DNA of 64,000 nucleotides from Actinomycetes bacterium (GCA_025358125.1 JANYKS010000097.1:62001-126000); one strand, 5' to 3'; shown: positions 25,733-35,271, counted from the first letter of the stretch. Translations and numbers: made by a program. Notes: generated by a model from the letters alone, not told the origin.

Positions 25733-26191
25733 TCAGTCAGTCGCCGATGGCGCGCCGGATGAGGTTCTGCGAAGATCCAGTTCCGTCACTGCGCCACCGC
25801 GGACCGTCAGCTCGCGGGAGGGGGTTCCTGGCGCGTTGATGCAGTAGCGCCCTTCGAGCAGCGCGGGGTAGACCGCAACGACGACGCTGCGGTCACCGAT
25901 CGGTCTGCGCCACACACCGGTATGCATCTCGAGGCTCGGATCATCGAGCGATTCGATCGGCAGTTCGGTTGCCTCCAGTGCATCGTCGAGGTACACGATG
26001 AGCGCGCCCACGTCGCCACCGATGTCGACCAAGACCGGCCCCCCGCGGGGAGCCGCCTCGGCGGGCGATACGTGGCTGTGGGCGAGATCATCGTGACCGT
26101 GCGCGTGGTGACCGTGATGGTCGTGATGGTCGTGATGGTCGTGGGAGTGATCGTGTTCGACGGCCGTGATCTCGGCATCGATGACCCTCAT
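25733..26191 (-). CDS. Histidine-rich N-terminus protein of the DUF4331 operon
   Basis: 152 aa. Residues 13-40 contain 15 histidines interspersed with Asp and Gly, encoded partly by a GTGATGGTC repeat. The rest (about 50-152) is a beta-rich domain with 'VLVDIGGDVGALIVYLDD' and 'GRYCINAP'. There is no signal peptide. The ATG overlaps the DUF4331 stop, so the two are translationally coupled. The His cluster should bind Zn, Ni, Co or Cu. The role (metal storage, sensing, delivery to the exported partner) is inference. Confidence 0.72.
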   Translation of the reverse strand: MRVIDAEITAVEHDHSHDHHDHHDHHGHHAHGHDDLAHSHVSPAEAAPRGGPVLVDIGGDVGALIVYLDDALEATELPIESLDDPSLEMHTGVWRRPIGDRSVVVAVYPALLEGRYCINAPGTPSRELTVRGGAVTELDLRRTSSGAPSATD

Positions 26192-27573
26192 CGCGGAGGC
26201 TGCACGTCGTAGCCGCTGACCGGATTGTCGAGGAATGGGAACGTGTCGAGGTAGCTGACGTTGCCGGCGGTCGGCACACCCTGGGTGACCAACGCTGCAG
26301 CCGCATCGGGCGTGTACGAGGGGGCGACGAGAGGATATGTGGCACCTGCGACCGCTCGAATCTCGATGGTGACGACGTCGTCGGACACGCGACGCCCGTT
26401 CGGGAAGCCGGCCAGATCGCCACCCAGGATGCCGAGGTCGTTCGGTGTGTGCGCCGGTGGGATCGCCATGTTGAGACGCAACATGTCGGCGAGCCGCGGA
26501 CCGGTGTAGTTCTGGAACCCCGGGATGATCCCGGCGGGAATGCCCGTGAGCAGGATCGCCTGCAGGTCGGCCCGGTCGGCGGTGAGGCCGGCGAGATTCG
26601 GGAACACGGTCGGGTAGAGCACCGGGAGCAGCCTGGCGAGCTCGGGCTGTCGAACGTATTGCCCGAACTGGGCGTCCCCATCGGGTGACAACTGGTTCCA
26701 CCTGTCCTTGTCGGCCATCGGCACGATGACTTCGTTGAACAGAGGGTTGCCGAGCCGTGACACCTGTACGTACGGACCTGTTTCCAGCTTGAGGCCGCCC
26801 TTGCTGCGGATCTGAGCGGTGCGTCGAGAGGCCGACGCCCAGACACCGATGACCGAGGCCGGGTCCATCGGATCCGTCGACCGCACGCCGGAGCGGCTCA
26901 ACGACGAGATCGGCAATTCCAACGCGATCGAGTGCACGTTGAACGAACGGAGCGCGTCGACCCCGGGCTGCGCGGCCGTCGGGATGAGGTGCAGGTTCTG
27001 GAACGGCCGCAGGTCGCCGAGGTCGAAGATCGACCCGAGATCGACGTAGAAGCCGTCGAGGCGCTGGCCGGCGAAGACCACGATATCCCCGAGGTCATGG
27101 GTGGCTAGAGCCGCAAGCGACGCATAGTCCGGGCAGGACCGACCGCCGACGAAGCACGGCGGACAGGGAAGATCCTGACCGACGATCTGCCGGCTCACTT
27201 TGCCAATCTGCCCGTTGTGGTAGGTGACTTTCGTGACCGTGTAGGACTGCCGACGGTTCCAGTTGGGATCGTCCAGCGAGCGAATTGGACCAGTGTTGTA
27301 CAGAAAGGTGTTCGGGTTCGTGACGACGGTGGTGAACTGGAACTCGTAGACGATGTCGGCGAAGCCGTCGCCGTCGTTGTCGATGTGGATCTTGTACAGC
27401 ACGTCGTCGCCGAACTCGTAGAAGTTCGGTCCACCGGCTGGGTCCTCGAAAGGGATGTAGTTGGTGATGAGCGTGACGGAGTCGGGCCGGTCGGGACTCA
27501 CGAACGCGTAGACGTCCGTACTGTCGGCGACGGGATCCTTGGCCATCTCGGGTGCTTCACGATGTGATGACAT
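26188..27573 (-). CDS. DUF4331 family protein
   Basis: 461 aa. It begins with the family hallmark 'SSHREAPEMAKDPVADSTDVYAF' region and continues with 'DVLYKIHIDNDGDGFADI', an EF-hand-like Asp loop that could bind calcium. 'PCPPCFVGGRSCPDY' supplies three cysteines. No signal peptide is visible, though many family members are found with exported partners. It starts 4 bp after the Tat-signal protein and overlaps the His-rich gene. Biochemical function is unknown for the family as far as I know. Confidence 0.85.
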   Translation of the reverse strand: MSSHREAPEMAKDPVADSTDVYAFVSPDRPDSVTLITNYIPFEDPAGGPNFYEFGDDVLYKIHIDNDGDGFADIVYEFQFTTVVTNPNTFLYNTGPIRSLDDPNWNRRQSYTVTKVTYHNGQIGKVSRQIVGQDLPCPPCFVGGRSCPDYASLAALATHDLGDIVVFAGQRLDGFYVDLGSIFDLGDLRPFQNLHLIPTAAQPGVDALRSFNVHSIALELPISSLSRSGVRSTDPMDPASVIGVWASASRRTAQIRSKGGLKLETGPYVQVSRLGNPLFNEVIVPMADKDRWNQLSPDGDAQFGQYVRQPELARLLPVLYPTVFPNLAGLTADRADLQAILLTGIPAGIIPGFQNYTGPRLADMLRLNMAIPPAHTPNDLGILGGDLAGFPNGRRVSDDVVTIEIRAVAGATYPLVAPSYTPDAAAALVTQGVPTAGNVSYLDTFPFLDNPVSGYDVQPPR

Positions 27574-27577
27574 GGCG

Positions 27578-27877
27578 CTACAGGGCCTTCCGGTTCATTG
27601 CCCGCTGCACGCGAGCGATCAGTTGTGGGTCGTTGAAGATCACTTCGTTGCCTTCGGTCAATATCGCCACTTCACCCTTGCTCGGATTTCGGATGACCAT
27701 CACGAGATGTTCTGTGCCAAAGGGCTCGAGCACCTCGGTCTGCGACTCGGGGCGCCCGGTCGAAGCAGGTGCCGCGATTGCGGCCACAGAGCCGTGAGCG
27801 AGCGGGCCGACCAGGACTGCGGCACCGGCGGCTGCACCCCCTGCTTGCAAGAAGTTGCGTCGTGTCAGTGAAGCCAT
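27578..27877 (-). CDS. Small Tat-exported protein
   Basis: 99 aa. A twin-arginine signal 'SLTRRNFLQAGGAAAGAAVL' occupies residues about 3-22, with cleavage near 'AIAAPA' (about 36). The 60-residue mature part has 'GTEHLVMVIRNPSKGEVAIL' and 'NDPQLIARVQRAM'. Tat export implies folding, often with a cofactor, before transport. It is first gene of the operon with DUF4331 (4-bp gap) and the His-rich protein. An AAAGGA lies about 10 nt before the ATG. Confidence 0.75.
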   Translation of the reverse strand: MASLTRRNFLQAGGAAAGAAVLVGPLAHGSVAAIAAPASTGRPESQTEVLEPFGTEHLVMVIRNPSKGEVAILTEGNEVIFNDPQLIARVQRAMNRKAL

Positions 27878-28029
27878 CAAAAACCGTCCTTTGTCCGTGG
27901 GAATCAGTTACAACCCATTCGGCGCCGCCGACGCGTTGGATGAACCTCTTTCCGGATTTTTGGTGGATCGGCTTCGGGCAGTGGGACGGATTGGTCGTGG
28001 ACCTCGTCAGCCGCTGAGCGATTCACGTC

Positions 28030-29133
28030 TCATCTGGCACAGACTGCGGCGAGGCTCCCGATGGCAGTCGTCCGGCGTGCTTCGCGCAGGACGTTCTCGT
28101 CGAGTCCGTTGGTGCAGTAGCCGAGGCTCAACCCCGACGCCGGGTCACCCCACGCGATCTGACCCTTCGCACCGTTGTGCCCGACCGCGCCGGCGGACAC
28201 CGTGCGGCCCATTCCGCGAAAGTTGCTGTTGCCATCGTCGCCGGCCTGGACCAGCCCGAGCGTGCGGTTCGCCTGAATACCTGTGAGGGCGTCGGGAAGG
28301 TGGTTGCGGACGTTCGTTTTCACGTCGTCGAGCACGACGGGGTCCCACATCTCGCCGGGGTTGTGGAGCACGGCCTGGTAGTACAGGGCGAGATCCGCGG
28401 CCCGCATGACACCACCGCCACCGGGCATCCCGACCCGCTGCACGGCCGCGTCGTTGAAGCCCATCAGAGCGTCGGTCGTGACTTCACCGACCTCGATCTC
28501 GCGGATGCCGAGCGCTGCGAACAACTCGTCCGGCGTCGCCGGCTCGCCGACGACGACGAGTTCCTCCGCCGGATGGGCAACATTGCCGAGGATCCGGCCG
28601 AGACCGGCGGGAGCGCACGCCCGCTCCTCGACGACATCGCGATAGTCGCGTCCGGTGACGCGCTCGATCACTTCGGCCAGCACCCAGTGGGCCGAAGACG
28701 GGTGATACTCGAACCGTGTGCCGGGCTCCCAGTTGAGCCGCCAACGAGTGAATGCGGCCGTCCTGCCGGCGCTCGTGTCGCCATCGAGAACGGCCATCGG
28801 CGCATCCGGAAAACCCGAGGTGTGCAACATCACCTGCTCGAGCGTGATGCCCTCCTTGCCGTTCGTTGCAAACTCGGGCACATAGTCGCAGACACGGTTG
28901 GCGACGTCGATCAGGCCATCGCCGATCAGTGCCCACACGGCGCCGGCCACGAAGGCCTTCGTCGCCGAGTAGACGACGAAGCGAGAAGCGTTAACGGCGT
29001 CGCCGAACGTCTCGAACGCAACGAGTTCGCCGTCGTAGGCCAACGCAACCTGGGCCGACGGCAGCAAACCCTCGTCGACTTCGCGTCGTGCCCGATCAAG
29101 CAACTTCTGCACAGCGGTCTGATCGATACCCAC
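28030..29133 (-). CDS. Class C beta-lactamase-like serine hydrolase (family VIII esterase type)
   Basis: 367 aa from GTG 29133. The S-x-x-K catalytic pair is in 'VVYSATKAFVAG' (about residues 57-60). The Tyr of the Y-x-N-type motif is probably 'EYHPSSAHW', and the third box is 'GHNGAKGQIAW' (HxG). No signal peptide, so a cytoplasmic esterase (EstB-like) rather than a beta-lactamase is likely. The frame is open to 29256, but that region overlaps the divergent neighbour's promoter. Substrate unknown. Confidence 0.85.
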   Translation of the reverse strand: MGIDQTAVQKLLDRARREVDEGLLPSAQVALAYDGELVAFETFGDAVNASRFVVYSATKAFVAGAVWALIGDGLIDVANRVCDYVPEFATNGKEGITLEQVMLHTSGFPDAPMAVLDGDTSAGRTAAFTRWRLNWEPGTRFEYHPSSAHWVLAEVIERVTGRDYRDVVEERACAPAGLGRILGNVAHPAEELVVVGEPATPDELFAALGIREIEVGEVTTDALMGFNDAAVQRVGMPGGGGVMRAADLALYYQAVLHNPGEMWDPVVLDDVKTNVRNHLPDALTGIQANRTLGLVQAGDDGNSNFRGMGRTVSAGAVGHNGAKGQIAWGDPASGLSLGYCTNGLDENVLREARRTTAIGSLAAVCAR

Positions 29134-29221
29134 ATCGGCCCCTTTTGTCGCGGCCGAGCGTACGAGGAAATTCGGTCGATCCGTCGAACGGGGCCGTATC
29201 CGCCCTGACAGACTCGGTGCC

Positions 29222-29995
29222 GTGATTCTCGACGTGCAATTCAATTCCGCCACCACGCCATGGCCGCAAATGCGTGACGCGGTGCTCGCGGCCGAAGCTG
29301 CCGGCTTCGGCGTCGCCTGGGTCCTCGACCATCTCGCCGGTCAGGTCATGGGCGGGAATTCGATGCTCGAATGCTTCACACTCACCGGAGCGCTCGCCGC
29401 CTCGACCTCGACGATCGGTATCGGTGCGCTCGTCGCCAACGTGGTCAATCGCCCGCTCGGGGTGCTCGCAGCCGCGGCGGCGACCGCACAGCAGATCACC
29501 GGCGGCCGGTTCTGGCTCGGCGTCGGCGCAGGCGCATCGCCGACCTCACCGTTCGGGGCCGAGCACGCGGCGGTCGGCATCGAACTTGAACCGGACATGG
29601 CCGCCCGCCATCAACGAGTCTGCGATTTCATCTCGCTGGCGCGCACGATGTGGAGCAGCGGGACCGTCCATGGCGTCACCGGCTTCCCGATGCCGACCGC
29701 GCCGATTCCGTTGATCGTCGGTGTCAACAGTGCCGCGCTCGCTCGCCTCGCCGCGCGGGAGACGGACGGGATCAACGTTCGTTCGAATCACCCCCGGCTC
29801 GAGGAGATCATCGAGGCCGGGCGCGAAGCCCGCCCGAACGGCGCTCCCCCGCTACTCGTGACGACGTGGGCAGCGCTGACCGACGAGCTCCGCGATCCGG
29901 ATTCCGAAGAGCGTCAGCGTTACGCCAGGATCGGCGTCGACCGATTGATTGTCGTCCAGTTCGACAGGGCTGACTTGTCCGCGATCAGACGGTGA
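29222..29995 (+). CDS. Luciferase-like (LLM) flavin/F420-dependent oxidoreductase
   Basis: 257 aa TIM-barrel. 'MRDAVLAAEAAGFGVAWVLDH', 'STIGIGALVANVVNRPLGVLAAAAAT' and 'GRFWLGVGAGA' are standard LLM segments. The family is split between FMN and F420 use; actinobacterial members are often F420-dependent, and a Ddn-type gene lies 1 kb away. GTG start, 88 bp from the divergent hydrolase. It ends in GATCAGACGGT written twice, just before the convergent FKBP gene. Substrate unknown. Confidence 0.85.
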   Translation: MILDVQFNSATTPWPQMRDAVLAAEAAGFGVAWVLDHLAGQVMGGNSMLECFTLTGALAASTSTIGIGALVANVVNRPLGVLAAAAATAQQITGGRFWLGVGAGASPTSPFGAEHAAVGIELEPDMAARHQRVCDFISLARTMWSSGTVHGVTGFPMPTAPIPLIVGVNSAALARLAARETDGINVRSNHPRLEEIIEAGREARPNGAPPLLVTTWAALTDELRDPDSEERQRYARIGVDRLIVVQFDRADLSAIRR

Positions 29996-30006
29996 TCAGA
30001 CGGTGA

Positions 30007-30384
30007 TCAGCGCGCCCCGAGCAGATCGACCACGAAAACGAGGGTCTCATTGGGCTTGATGACCCCACCGGCGCCCTGCGCCCCGTAGCCGAGGTGGGGT
30101 GGGATGGTGAGGCGGCGACGACCGCCCACTTTCATCCCGGCAACACCCTGATCCCACCCGCCGATGACCTGACCGGCGCCGAGCCGGAACTGGAACGTGT
30201 CGTTGCGGTCCCAACTGGCGTCGAACTGCTTGCCCGTGCTCCACGAGTGGCCGGCATAGTGGACGTCGACGGCCATGCCGGGCGTTGCCTCGTGACCATC
30301 GCCGATCACGAGATCTTCGAGCATCAATTCGGTCGGCGGTTCGCCCTCGGGGATGGTGACTTCGGGTCGTGTGAGTTCGCTCAT
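30007..30384 (-). CDS. FKBP-type peptidyl-prolyl cis-trans isomerase
   Basis: 125 aa, a single FKBP domain: 'VDVHYAGHSWSTGKQFDASWDR', 'FRLGAGQVIGGWDQGVAGMKVGGRRRLTIPPHLGYG' and 'ETLVFVVDLLGA'. The active-site Asp, Trp and Tyr positions are conserved. No signal peptide, so it is cytoplasmic. The start at ATG 30384 is supported by TAACGT (30393-30398, minus) 8 nt upstream. It assists proline isomerisation in folding. Mononuclear gene. Confidence 0.92.
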   Translation of the reverse strand: MSELTRPEVTIPEGEPPTELMLEDLVIGDGHEATPGMAVDVHYAGHSWSTGKQFDASWDRNDTFQFRLGAGQVIGGWDQGVAGMKVGGRRRLTIPPHLGYGAQGAGGVIKPNETLVFVVDLLGAR

Positions 30385-30472
30385 GACGCTGCACGTTATC
30401 GCTGACCTCGGCGCTCGCCGTGAGCAACGTGTCGGCAAGTCTTCTCCGCCCGTTGACTCCTAGAATGTGGTC

Positions 30473-30928
30473 ATGACACCCATCAGCACCGCAGACGACT
30501 ACGCTCCGAGCCCCGCCCAATGGGTCCGCGATCAGGTCGAGGCCTACGAGGGCTCCGCTGGTCGGCTCGCCAACACGCTGCGTGAGACGGGCCTCGCGAT
30601 CATCATCGTCACGACGAAGGGCAACAAGAGCGGCAAGGTGCGTAAGACGCCGCTGATGCGAGTCGAGCACGACGGCGAGTACGCGCTCGTTGCCTCGATG
30701 GGCGGGGCGCCGAAGAATCCCGTTTGGTACTACAACCTCACCGCAGATCCCGACTCCGTTGCGATCCAGGACGGCCCCGCTCCGTTCGATGTCAGCGTCC
30801 GCGAGATCAGCGGGGACGAGCGCGCCCTCTGGTGGGAGCGAGCTGTCGCCGCCTTCGCGCCGTACGCCGACTACCAACTCAAGACGCAGCGCCAGATCCC
30901 GGTGTTCGTCGCCAGCCGCCAGAGCTGA
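30473..30928 (+). CDS. Deazaflavin (F420)-dependent nitroreductase family protein (Ddn-like)
   Basis: 151 aa. 'VVTTKGNKSGKVRKTPLMRVEHDGEYALVASMGG' and 'NPVWYYNLTADPD' are the split-barrel signature of the Ddn/DUF385 family, which reduces substrates with F420H2. TAGAAT at 30461-30466 ends 6 nt before ATG 30473, favouring it over the in-frame GTG at 30467. Divergent from the FKBP gene. The family acts on quinones and nitroimidazoles; the native substrate is not known here. Confidence 0.88.
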   Translation: MTPISTADDYAPSPAQWVRDQVEAYEGSAGRLANTLRETGLAIIIVTTKGNKSGKVRKTPLMRVEHDGEYALVASMGGAPKNPVWYYNLTADPDSVAIQDGPAPFDVSVREISGDERALWWERAVAAFAPYADYQLKTQRQIPVFVASRQS

Positions 30929-30958
30929 TCACGGGGCCAGACGCGGGGCCTTGACTGA

Positions 30959-31384
30959 TCACGAGGCCGAACGCGGGGCCATATAGGTTCCCTGGGCGAC
31001 CGCGACCGGCTTGTCCTTGTCGTCGGTCCAGGCAACGATCGTGCCGATCAGCGAGCGCCGCCCGGCGTGGTCCAGATCGGCACGAGCGCGGATGATTTCG
31101 CCTCGTGCCGGGCGCAGGAACCGGATCGACATTTCGCTGGTGAGCGTCATCGGCTCGAAGCCGATCACGGTGAAGCAGGCGTAGTACAACGCAGCGTCGC
31201 ACAGGCCGAACACCGTCGGCCCGCTGATGATCTTGCCTGGTCGCAGGCTGAGCCCCTTCGTGGTCAGGATGGCGACCGCCCACCCGTCTCCGAGCGCTTC
31301 GCAGCGATCGCCGTTGCCGGGAAACTCCGACTCGAGGAACGTATTGATCTGCTCGGTCGTGACCTTGGCGGGAGAATCGCTCAT
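30959..31384 (-). CDS. PaaI-like hotdog-fold thioesterase
   Basis: 141 aa. 'RPGKIISGPTVFGLCDAALYYACF' is the central hotdog helix with the Asp used by PaaI-type acyl-CoA thioesterases, and 'MSIRFLRPARGEIIRARADL' is the following strand pair. The start at ATG 31384 is supported by TATGGT (31391-31396, minus) 6 nt upstream; an in-frame ATG at 31396 sits in that hexamer. Probably hydrolyses acyl- or aryl-CoA. Confidence 0.85.
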   Translation of the reverse strand: MSDSPAKVTTEQINTFLESEFPGNGDRCEALGDGWAVAILTTKGLSLRPGKIISGPTVFGLCDAALYYACFTVIGFEPMTLTSEMSIRFLRPARGEIIRARADLDHAGRRSLIGTIVAWTDDKDKPVAVAQGTYMAPRSAS

Positions 31385-31390
31385 CTGGCT

Positions 31391-31415
31391 CACCATAGAA
31401 CGCTGGTCCTAATGT
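31391..31415. promoter_or_regulatory. Compact divergent leaderless promoter pair
   Basis: On the minus strand TATGGT (31391-31396) serves the thioesterase, and on the plus strand TAATGT (31410-31415) serves the PLP decarboxylase; both start codons lie 6 nt downstream. The two -10 boxes are only 13 bp apart, so polymerase binding should be mutually exclusive. Confidence 0.5.
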
Positions 31416-31421
31416 TGTCGC

Positions 31422-32669
31422 ATGGCACTCCGCACGACCGGTCTCTCCCCAGCCGACACCCTCCGGGCCCTCGACGACCTGAAGGCCGACGATGTGCGCT
31501 GGCGTGGGGGCAGGGCGTTCACGCTTGCGTACCACGGGGGCGACGACGTGATTGCGATCGCCGACGACGCGTACCGTAGGTTCAGTGGTGACAACGCGCT
31601 CAACACCGATGCGTTCCCCAGCCTGCGCACGATCCAGGCCGAGGTCGTCGGCATCGTGATCGATTGGCTGGAGGGCGACAGCGACGCCGCCGGGTTCATG
31701 ACCTCTGGTGGCACCGAGAGCATCCTCTTAGCGGTCAAGGGCGCCCGTGAACGCGGCCGGCAAGAGCGTGGGATCACCGATCCGAATGTGGTGCTGCCCG
31801 CCAGTGCCCACGCCGCGTTCGAGAAGGGCTGCTACTACTTCGGACTGGAGAGCCGGCGGATTCCGGTCGATACCGACTGGCGCGCCAACCCCGACGCGAT
31901 GGCCGCTGCCGTCGACGACAACACCGTCTTGATCGTCGGCTCGGCCCCGCAGTACCCGCAGGGTGTGATCGACCCGATCCCCGCGATCGCCTCGATCGCG
32001 TCTGAGCGTGACATCAATTGCCACGTCGACGCGTGCATGGGTGGGGTCACGCTCACCTATCTGGCCCGCCTCGGCCATGATATCCCGCCGTGGAACTTTA
32101 CCGTCGAGGGTGTCACCAGCATGTCGGTGGACCTGCACAAGTACGGCTACACCGCCAAGGGCGCGTCGGTGATCGCGTACCGGAACAAGCAGCTGCGCGC
32201 GTATCAGACCTACGTCACCGACAACTGGCTCGGAGGCGTGTACGGATCGTCGGGCATACTCGGAACCAAGTCCGGCGGCCCGATGGCGGCGGCGTGGGCG
32301 GTGATGAACTATCTCGGCGACGACGGCTACCTGCGTCTGACCGCAGCAGCGCGACGGGCCGCGGAACGGCTCGTCGACGCCGTGCGGGCCCGGCCGGTAC
32401 TGTCGTTGCGGGCGCTGCCGGCCACCACGCTCGTCACGTTCGGAGCGGCCGATCCAGCGGCCTTGGACATCTTCGCCGTGGCCGACGGGCTGTGGCGGCG
32501 CGGCTGGTACGTCGACAAGCAGGGTCCGCCACCGTCCCTGCATTTGACGCTCAGCGCGGTCCACGACGGCAAGATCGACAACTTCGTGGCCGATCTCGAT
32601 GCGTCGATCGCCGAGGCCTCTGGCGCGGCGACTCAGGCCAACATCGGCTCGTACGCCACGATCGAGTAG
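31422..32669 (+). CDS. PLP-dependent decarboxylase/lyase resembling sphingosine-1-phosphate lyase
   Basis: 415 aa group II decarboxylase fold. '[19 protein letters not shown]' binds PLP phosphate, 'CHVDACMGG' supplies the ring Asp, and the Schiff-base Lys is in '[20 protein letters not shown]' (about residue 240), the exact setting of S1P lyases and related archaeal tyrosine/aspartate decarboxylases. Unlike eukaryotic Dpl1 it has no TM anchor. It stands 31 bp before kbl on the same strand. A sphingoid substrate is unlikely to be proven from context; an amino-acid decarboxylase is equally possible. Confidence 0.82.
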   Translation: MALRTTGLSPADTLRALDDLKADDVRWRGGRAFTLAYHGGDDVIAIADDAYRRFSGDNALNTDAFPSLRTIQAEVVGIVIDWLEGDSDAAGFMTSGGTESILLAVKGARERGRQERGITDPNVVLPASAHAAFEKGCYYFGLESRRIPVDTDWRANPDAMAAAVDDNTVLIVGSAPQYPQGVIDPIPAIASIASERDINCHVDACMGGVTLTYLARLGHDIPPWNFTVEGVTSMSVDLHKYGYTAKGASVIAYRNKQLRAYQTYVTDNWLGGVYGSSGILGTKSGGPMAAAWAVMNYLGDDGYLRLTAAARRAAERLVDAVRARPVLSLRALPATTLVTFGAADPAALDIFAVADGLWRRGWYVDKQGPPPSLHLTLSAVHDGKIDNFVADLDASIAEASGAATQANIGSYATIE

Positions 32670-32700
32670 TCGCGGCCAACAGCAGGAGGTGGAGCACCAC

Positions 32701-33891
32701 GTGGACAATCCCATCATCGAACGGCTCGACGAGTCGCTCGCCCAACTGCAGGCCGGTGGCCTCTTCAAGCGCGAGCGCGTGCTCCAAGGACCGCAGGGCG
32801 CGCACGTTCTGACAGACGACGAGGAGCTGATCAACCTCTGCGCCAACAACTACCTCGGTCTCGCCAGCCACCCGGATGTGATTGCGGCGGTCCACGCCGC
32901 GGTCGACCGGTACGGCTACGGCATGGCGTCGGTCCGCTTCATCTGCGGTACGCAGACACCGCACCGCGAACTCGAGCAGCGCCTGAGTCAGTTCCTCGGC
33001 ACGGAGGACACGATCCTGTTTCCGTCGTGCTTCGACGCGAACGGGGGGTTGTTCGAAACGTTGCTCGACGAGCAGGATGCGGTCATCTCCGACGCGCTGA
33101 ACCATGCGAGCATCATCGATGGGATCCGGCTCAGCAAGGCCAAGCGTTTCCGGTACGAGAACAGCGACATGGCCGGCTTGGAGCAGTGCCTCCAGGAGGC
33201 ATCAGGGGCACGGACGAAGCTGATCGCGACCGATGGCGTGTTCTCGATGGACGGGACGATCGCGAACCTCCGCGGGGTGTGCGACCTCGCCGAAAGGTAC
33301 GGCGCGCTGGTGATGGTCGACGACTCGCATGCCACTGGTTTCATGGGCCGCAACGGTCGTGGCACGCACGAGCACTGCGACGTGATGGGCAGGGTGGACA
33401 TCCTCACCGGCACCCTCGGCAAAGCCCTCGGCGGCGCAAGCGGCGGGTACGTGTCCGCGCGCAGGTCCGTCGTCGCCTGGTTACGCCAGCGATCGCGCCC
33501 GTACCTGTTCTCCAACAGCGTCTCGCCGATCGTGGCCGCCGTGAGCCTGCGCGTGCTCGACATGATCGAGGAGGATCCGTCGCTGCGCACACGGGTGCAC
33601 GACAACGCCATGCGCTTTCGGGCGGGGCTCGCGGCAGCGGGTCTGAGCCTCGTCCCCGGTGAGCACCCGATCATCCCCGTCATGCTCGGCGACGCCGCCC
33701 TGGCCACCGAAATGGCGGAACGACTGCTCCGTCGCGGGATATATGTGATCGGATTCTCGTACCCTGTCGTCCCGATGGGTCAGGCCCGGATTCGCACCCA
33801 GATGTCGTCGGCACTCAGCGCCGCTGACCTCGACCGTGCGATCGAGGCCTTTACCGGCGTCGCCAACGAGTTGGGAGTAGTCCGCCGATGA
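32701..33891 (+). CDS. kbl: Glycine C-acetyltransferase (2-amino-3-ketobutyrate CoA ligase)
   Basis: 396 aa; E. coli Kbl is 398. '[15 protein letters not shown]', '[19 protein letters not shown]' and '[19 protein letters not shown]' match Kbl closely. The PLP Lys is in '[14 protein letters not shown]'. Start GTG 32701 behind AGGAGG (32684-32689). It cleaves 2-amino-3-oxobutyrate with CoA to glycine and acetyl-CoA. The stop overlaps the tdh start (ATGA), so the unstable intermediate can pass between the coupled products. Confidence 0.93.
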   Translation: MDNPIIERLDESLAQLQAGGLFKRERVLQGPQGAHVLTDDEELINLCANNYLGLASHPDVIAAVHAAVDRYGYGMASVRFICGTQTPHRELEQRLSQFLGTEDTILFPSCFDANGGLFETLLDEQDAVISDALNHASIIDGIRLSKAKRFRYENSDMAGLEQCLQEASGARTKLIATDGVFSMDGTIANLRGVCDLAERYGALVMVDDSHATGFMGRNGRGTHEHCDVMGRVDILTGTLGKALGGASGGYVSARRSVVAWLRQRSRPYLFSNSVSPIVAAVSLRVLDMIEEDPSLRTRVHDNAMRFRAGLAAAGLSLVPGEHPIIPVMLGDAALATEMAERLLRRGIYVIGFSYPVVPMGQARIRTQMSSALSAADLDRAIEAFTGVANELGVVRR

Positions 33892-34919
33892 AGGCACTGA
33901 TCAAGCAACGTGGTGAACCAGGCATCTGGATGGGTGAGCTTGCCGAGCCGACGATCGGGCCGAACGACGTGCTCATCCGGATCAGCAAGACCTCGATCTG
34001 CGGGACCGACATCCACATCTACAACTGGGACCCATGGGCGCAGCGATCCATCACGGTGCCGATGGCCATCGGTCACGAGTACTGCGGAACGATCGTCGAC
34101 ATGGGCAGCGAGGTCCGCGGTTTCGACATCGGTGATCGCGTCTCCGGTGAGGGCCACATCACGTGCGGGCACTGCCGCAACTGTCGCGCCGGACGCCGCC
34201 ACCTGTGCCGCAACACCGTCGGTGTCGGTGTGGATCGCCAGGGTTGCTTCGCCGAATACCTCAGCCTCCCGGGCGTCAACGCGTTCAAGCTGCCGGACTC
34301 GATCGGCGACGACGTCGCGTCGATCCTCGATCCGTTCGGCAACGCGGTCCATACCGCGCTCGCCTTCAGCATGGTCGGCGAGGACGTGCTCATCGCCGGT
34401 GCAGGGCCGATCGGCATCATGGCGGCGGCCGTCGCCCGTTTCGTCGGAGCGCGCCACGTCGTGATCACCGACGTCAACGACTACCGCCTCGGGCTCGCCG
34501 AGCAGATGGGCGCGACACGCGTCGTCAATGTGGCCAGGGAATCGCTCGACGACACGATGCACGAACTCGCGATGCAGGAAGGGTTCGACATCGGCCTCGA
34601 GATGTCCGGGAATCCGATGGCGTTGCGGGAGATGCTGCGCACGATGCATCACGGCGGCAGCGTCGCGATGCTCGGCATCCCGGCGCAGGAAACGGCGATC
34701 GACTGGACCGAGGTCATTTTCAAGGGCATCACGATCAAGGGCATCTACGGGCGGGAGATGTTCGAGACGTGGTACAAGATGGCGAGCCTGCTCCAGAGCG
34801 GGCTCGACATCACTCCGGTGATCACCCATCACTTCGGTATCAACGACTACCTCGAGGGTTTCGAGATCATGGGTTCGGGCAAGTCGGGCAAGGTGATCCT
34901 CGACTGGTCGAGCCTGTAA
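33888..34919 (+). CDS. tdh: L-threonine 3-dehydrogenase
   Basis: 343 aa zinc MDR. The catalytic zinc site is '[17 protein letters not shown]' and 'GHEYCG'; the structural zinc has four Cys in '[18 protein letters not shown]'. The NAD-binding fold is '[17 protein letters not shown]'. It oxidises threonine to 2-amino-3-oxobutyrate, the substrate of the coupled Kbl. Glycine formed here is the inducer expected for the riboswitch starting 130 bp downstream. Confidence 0.94.
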   Translation: MKALIKQRGEPGIWMGELAEPTIGPNDVLIRISKTSICGTDIHIYNWDPWAQRSITVPMAIGHEYCGTIVDMGSEVRGFDIGDRVSGEGHITCGHCRNCRAGRRHLCRNTVGVGVDRQGCFAEYLSLPGVNAFKLPDSIGDDVASILDPFGNAVHTALAFSMVGEDVLIAGAGPIGIMAAAVARFVGARHVVITDVNDYRLGLAEQMGATRVVNVARESLDDTMHELAMQEGFDIGLEMSGNPMALREMLRTMHHGGSVAMLGIPAQETAIDWTEVIFKGITIKGIYGREMFETWYKMASLLQSGLDITPVITHHFGINDYLEGFEIMGSGKSGKVILDWSSL

Positions 34920-35006
34920 CGCGTCGCACACGATCCTGACACGTTGGAATCGTCCACCGTGAAGCGGTCCACATCCAGTCACAGTGGTCGTGGCCGACAG
35001 GCGGTG

Positions 35007-35037
35007 TTGGCCGAGAGGTGGCTGATCCGGTTATCCT
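35007..35037 (+). promoter_or_regulatory. Probable gcvP/riboswitch promoter
   Basis: TTGGCC (35007-35012) and TATCCT (35032-35037) with a 19-bp spacer, ending 15 bp before the first riboswitch helix. The -10 is good and the spacer long. Confidence 0.4.
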
Positions 35038-35052
35038 TGTCGATGCCGCTAC

Positions 35053-35241
35053 GCCCACGCGGGAGAGACCCATCCGGCATCCAGTCGGGCGGGCGCCGAA
35101 GGAGCAACCACCCCGGAACCTCTCAGGCACACGGACCGTGTGGGTAGGCAACGCTGGAAAGCAGGTGCGTGCACCTCGCCGAAGGGGAAAGTCGGCCTCT
35201 CGCAGGAGTGGTCGGTGAAGCTCTCAGGCTCCGTGACAGCG
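35053..35241 (+). ncRNA. Tandem glycine riboswitch
   Basis: Two consecutive aptamers of the gcvT type. Aptamer I runs from CCCAC (about 35053) through GGGAGAGACC, GCCGAAGGAGCAA and CCTCTCAGGCA to GTGGG (about 35139-35144). Aptamer II runs from CGCTG (35152-35156) through GCCGAAGGGGAAAG and GCTCTCAGGCTCCGTGACAG to CAGCG (35237-35241). A short linker joins them. It ends 30 nt before the gcvP ATG, with GGAG at 35262-35265, so glycine probably turns gcvP on, at the transcription or translation level. Confidence 0.92.
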
Positions 35242-35271
35242 GGGGTCATTCCCGACGCGTCTGGAGCCATC

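Noticed and set aside
28030-29133. Beta-lactamase resistance gene
   Set aside because: No signal peptide and an HxG third box; more like a family VIII esterase.
32701-33891. Serine palmitoyltransferase for a sphingolipid pathway
   Set aside because: The sequence follows Kbl closely, and coupling to tdh settles the threonine role.
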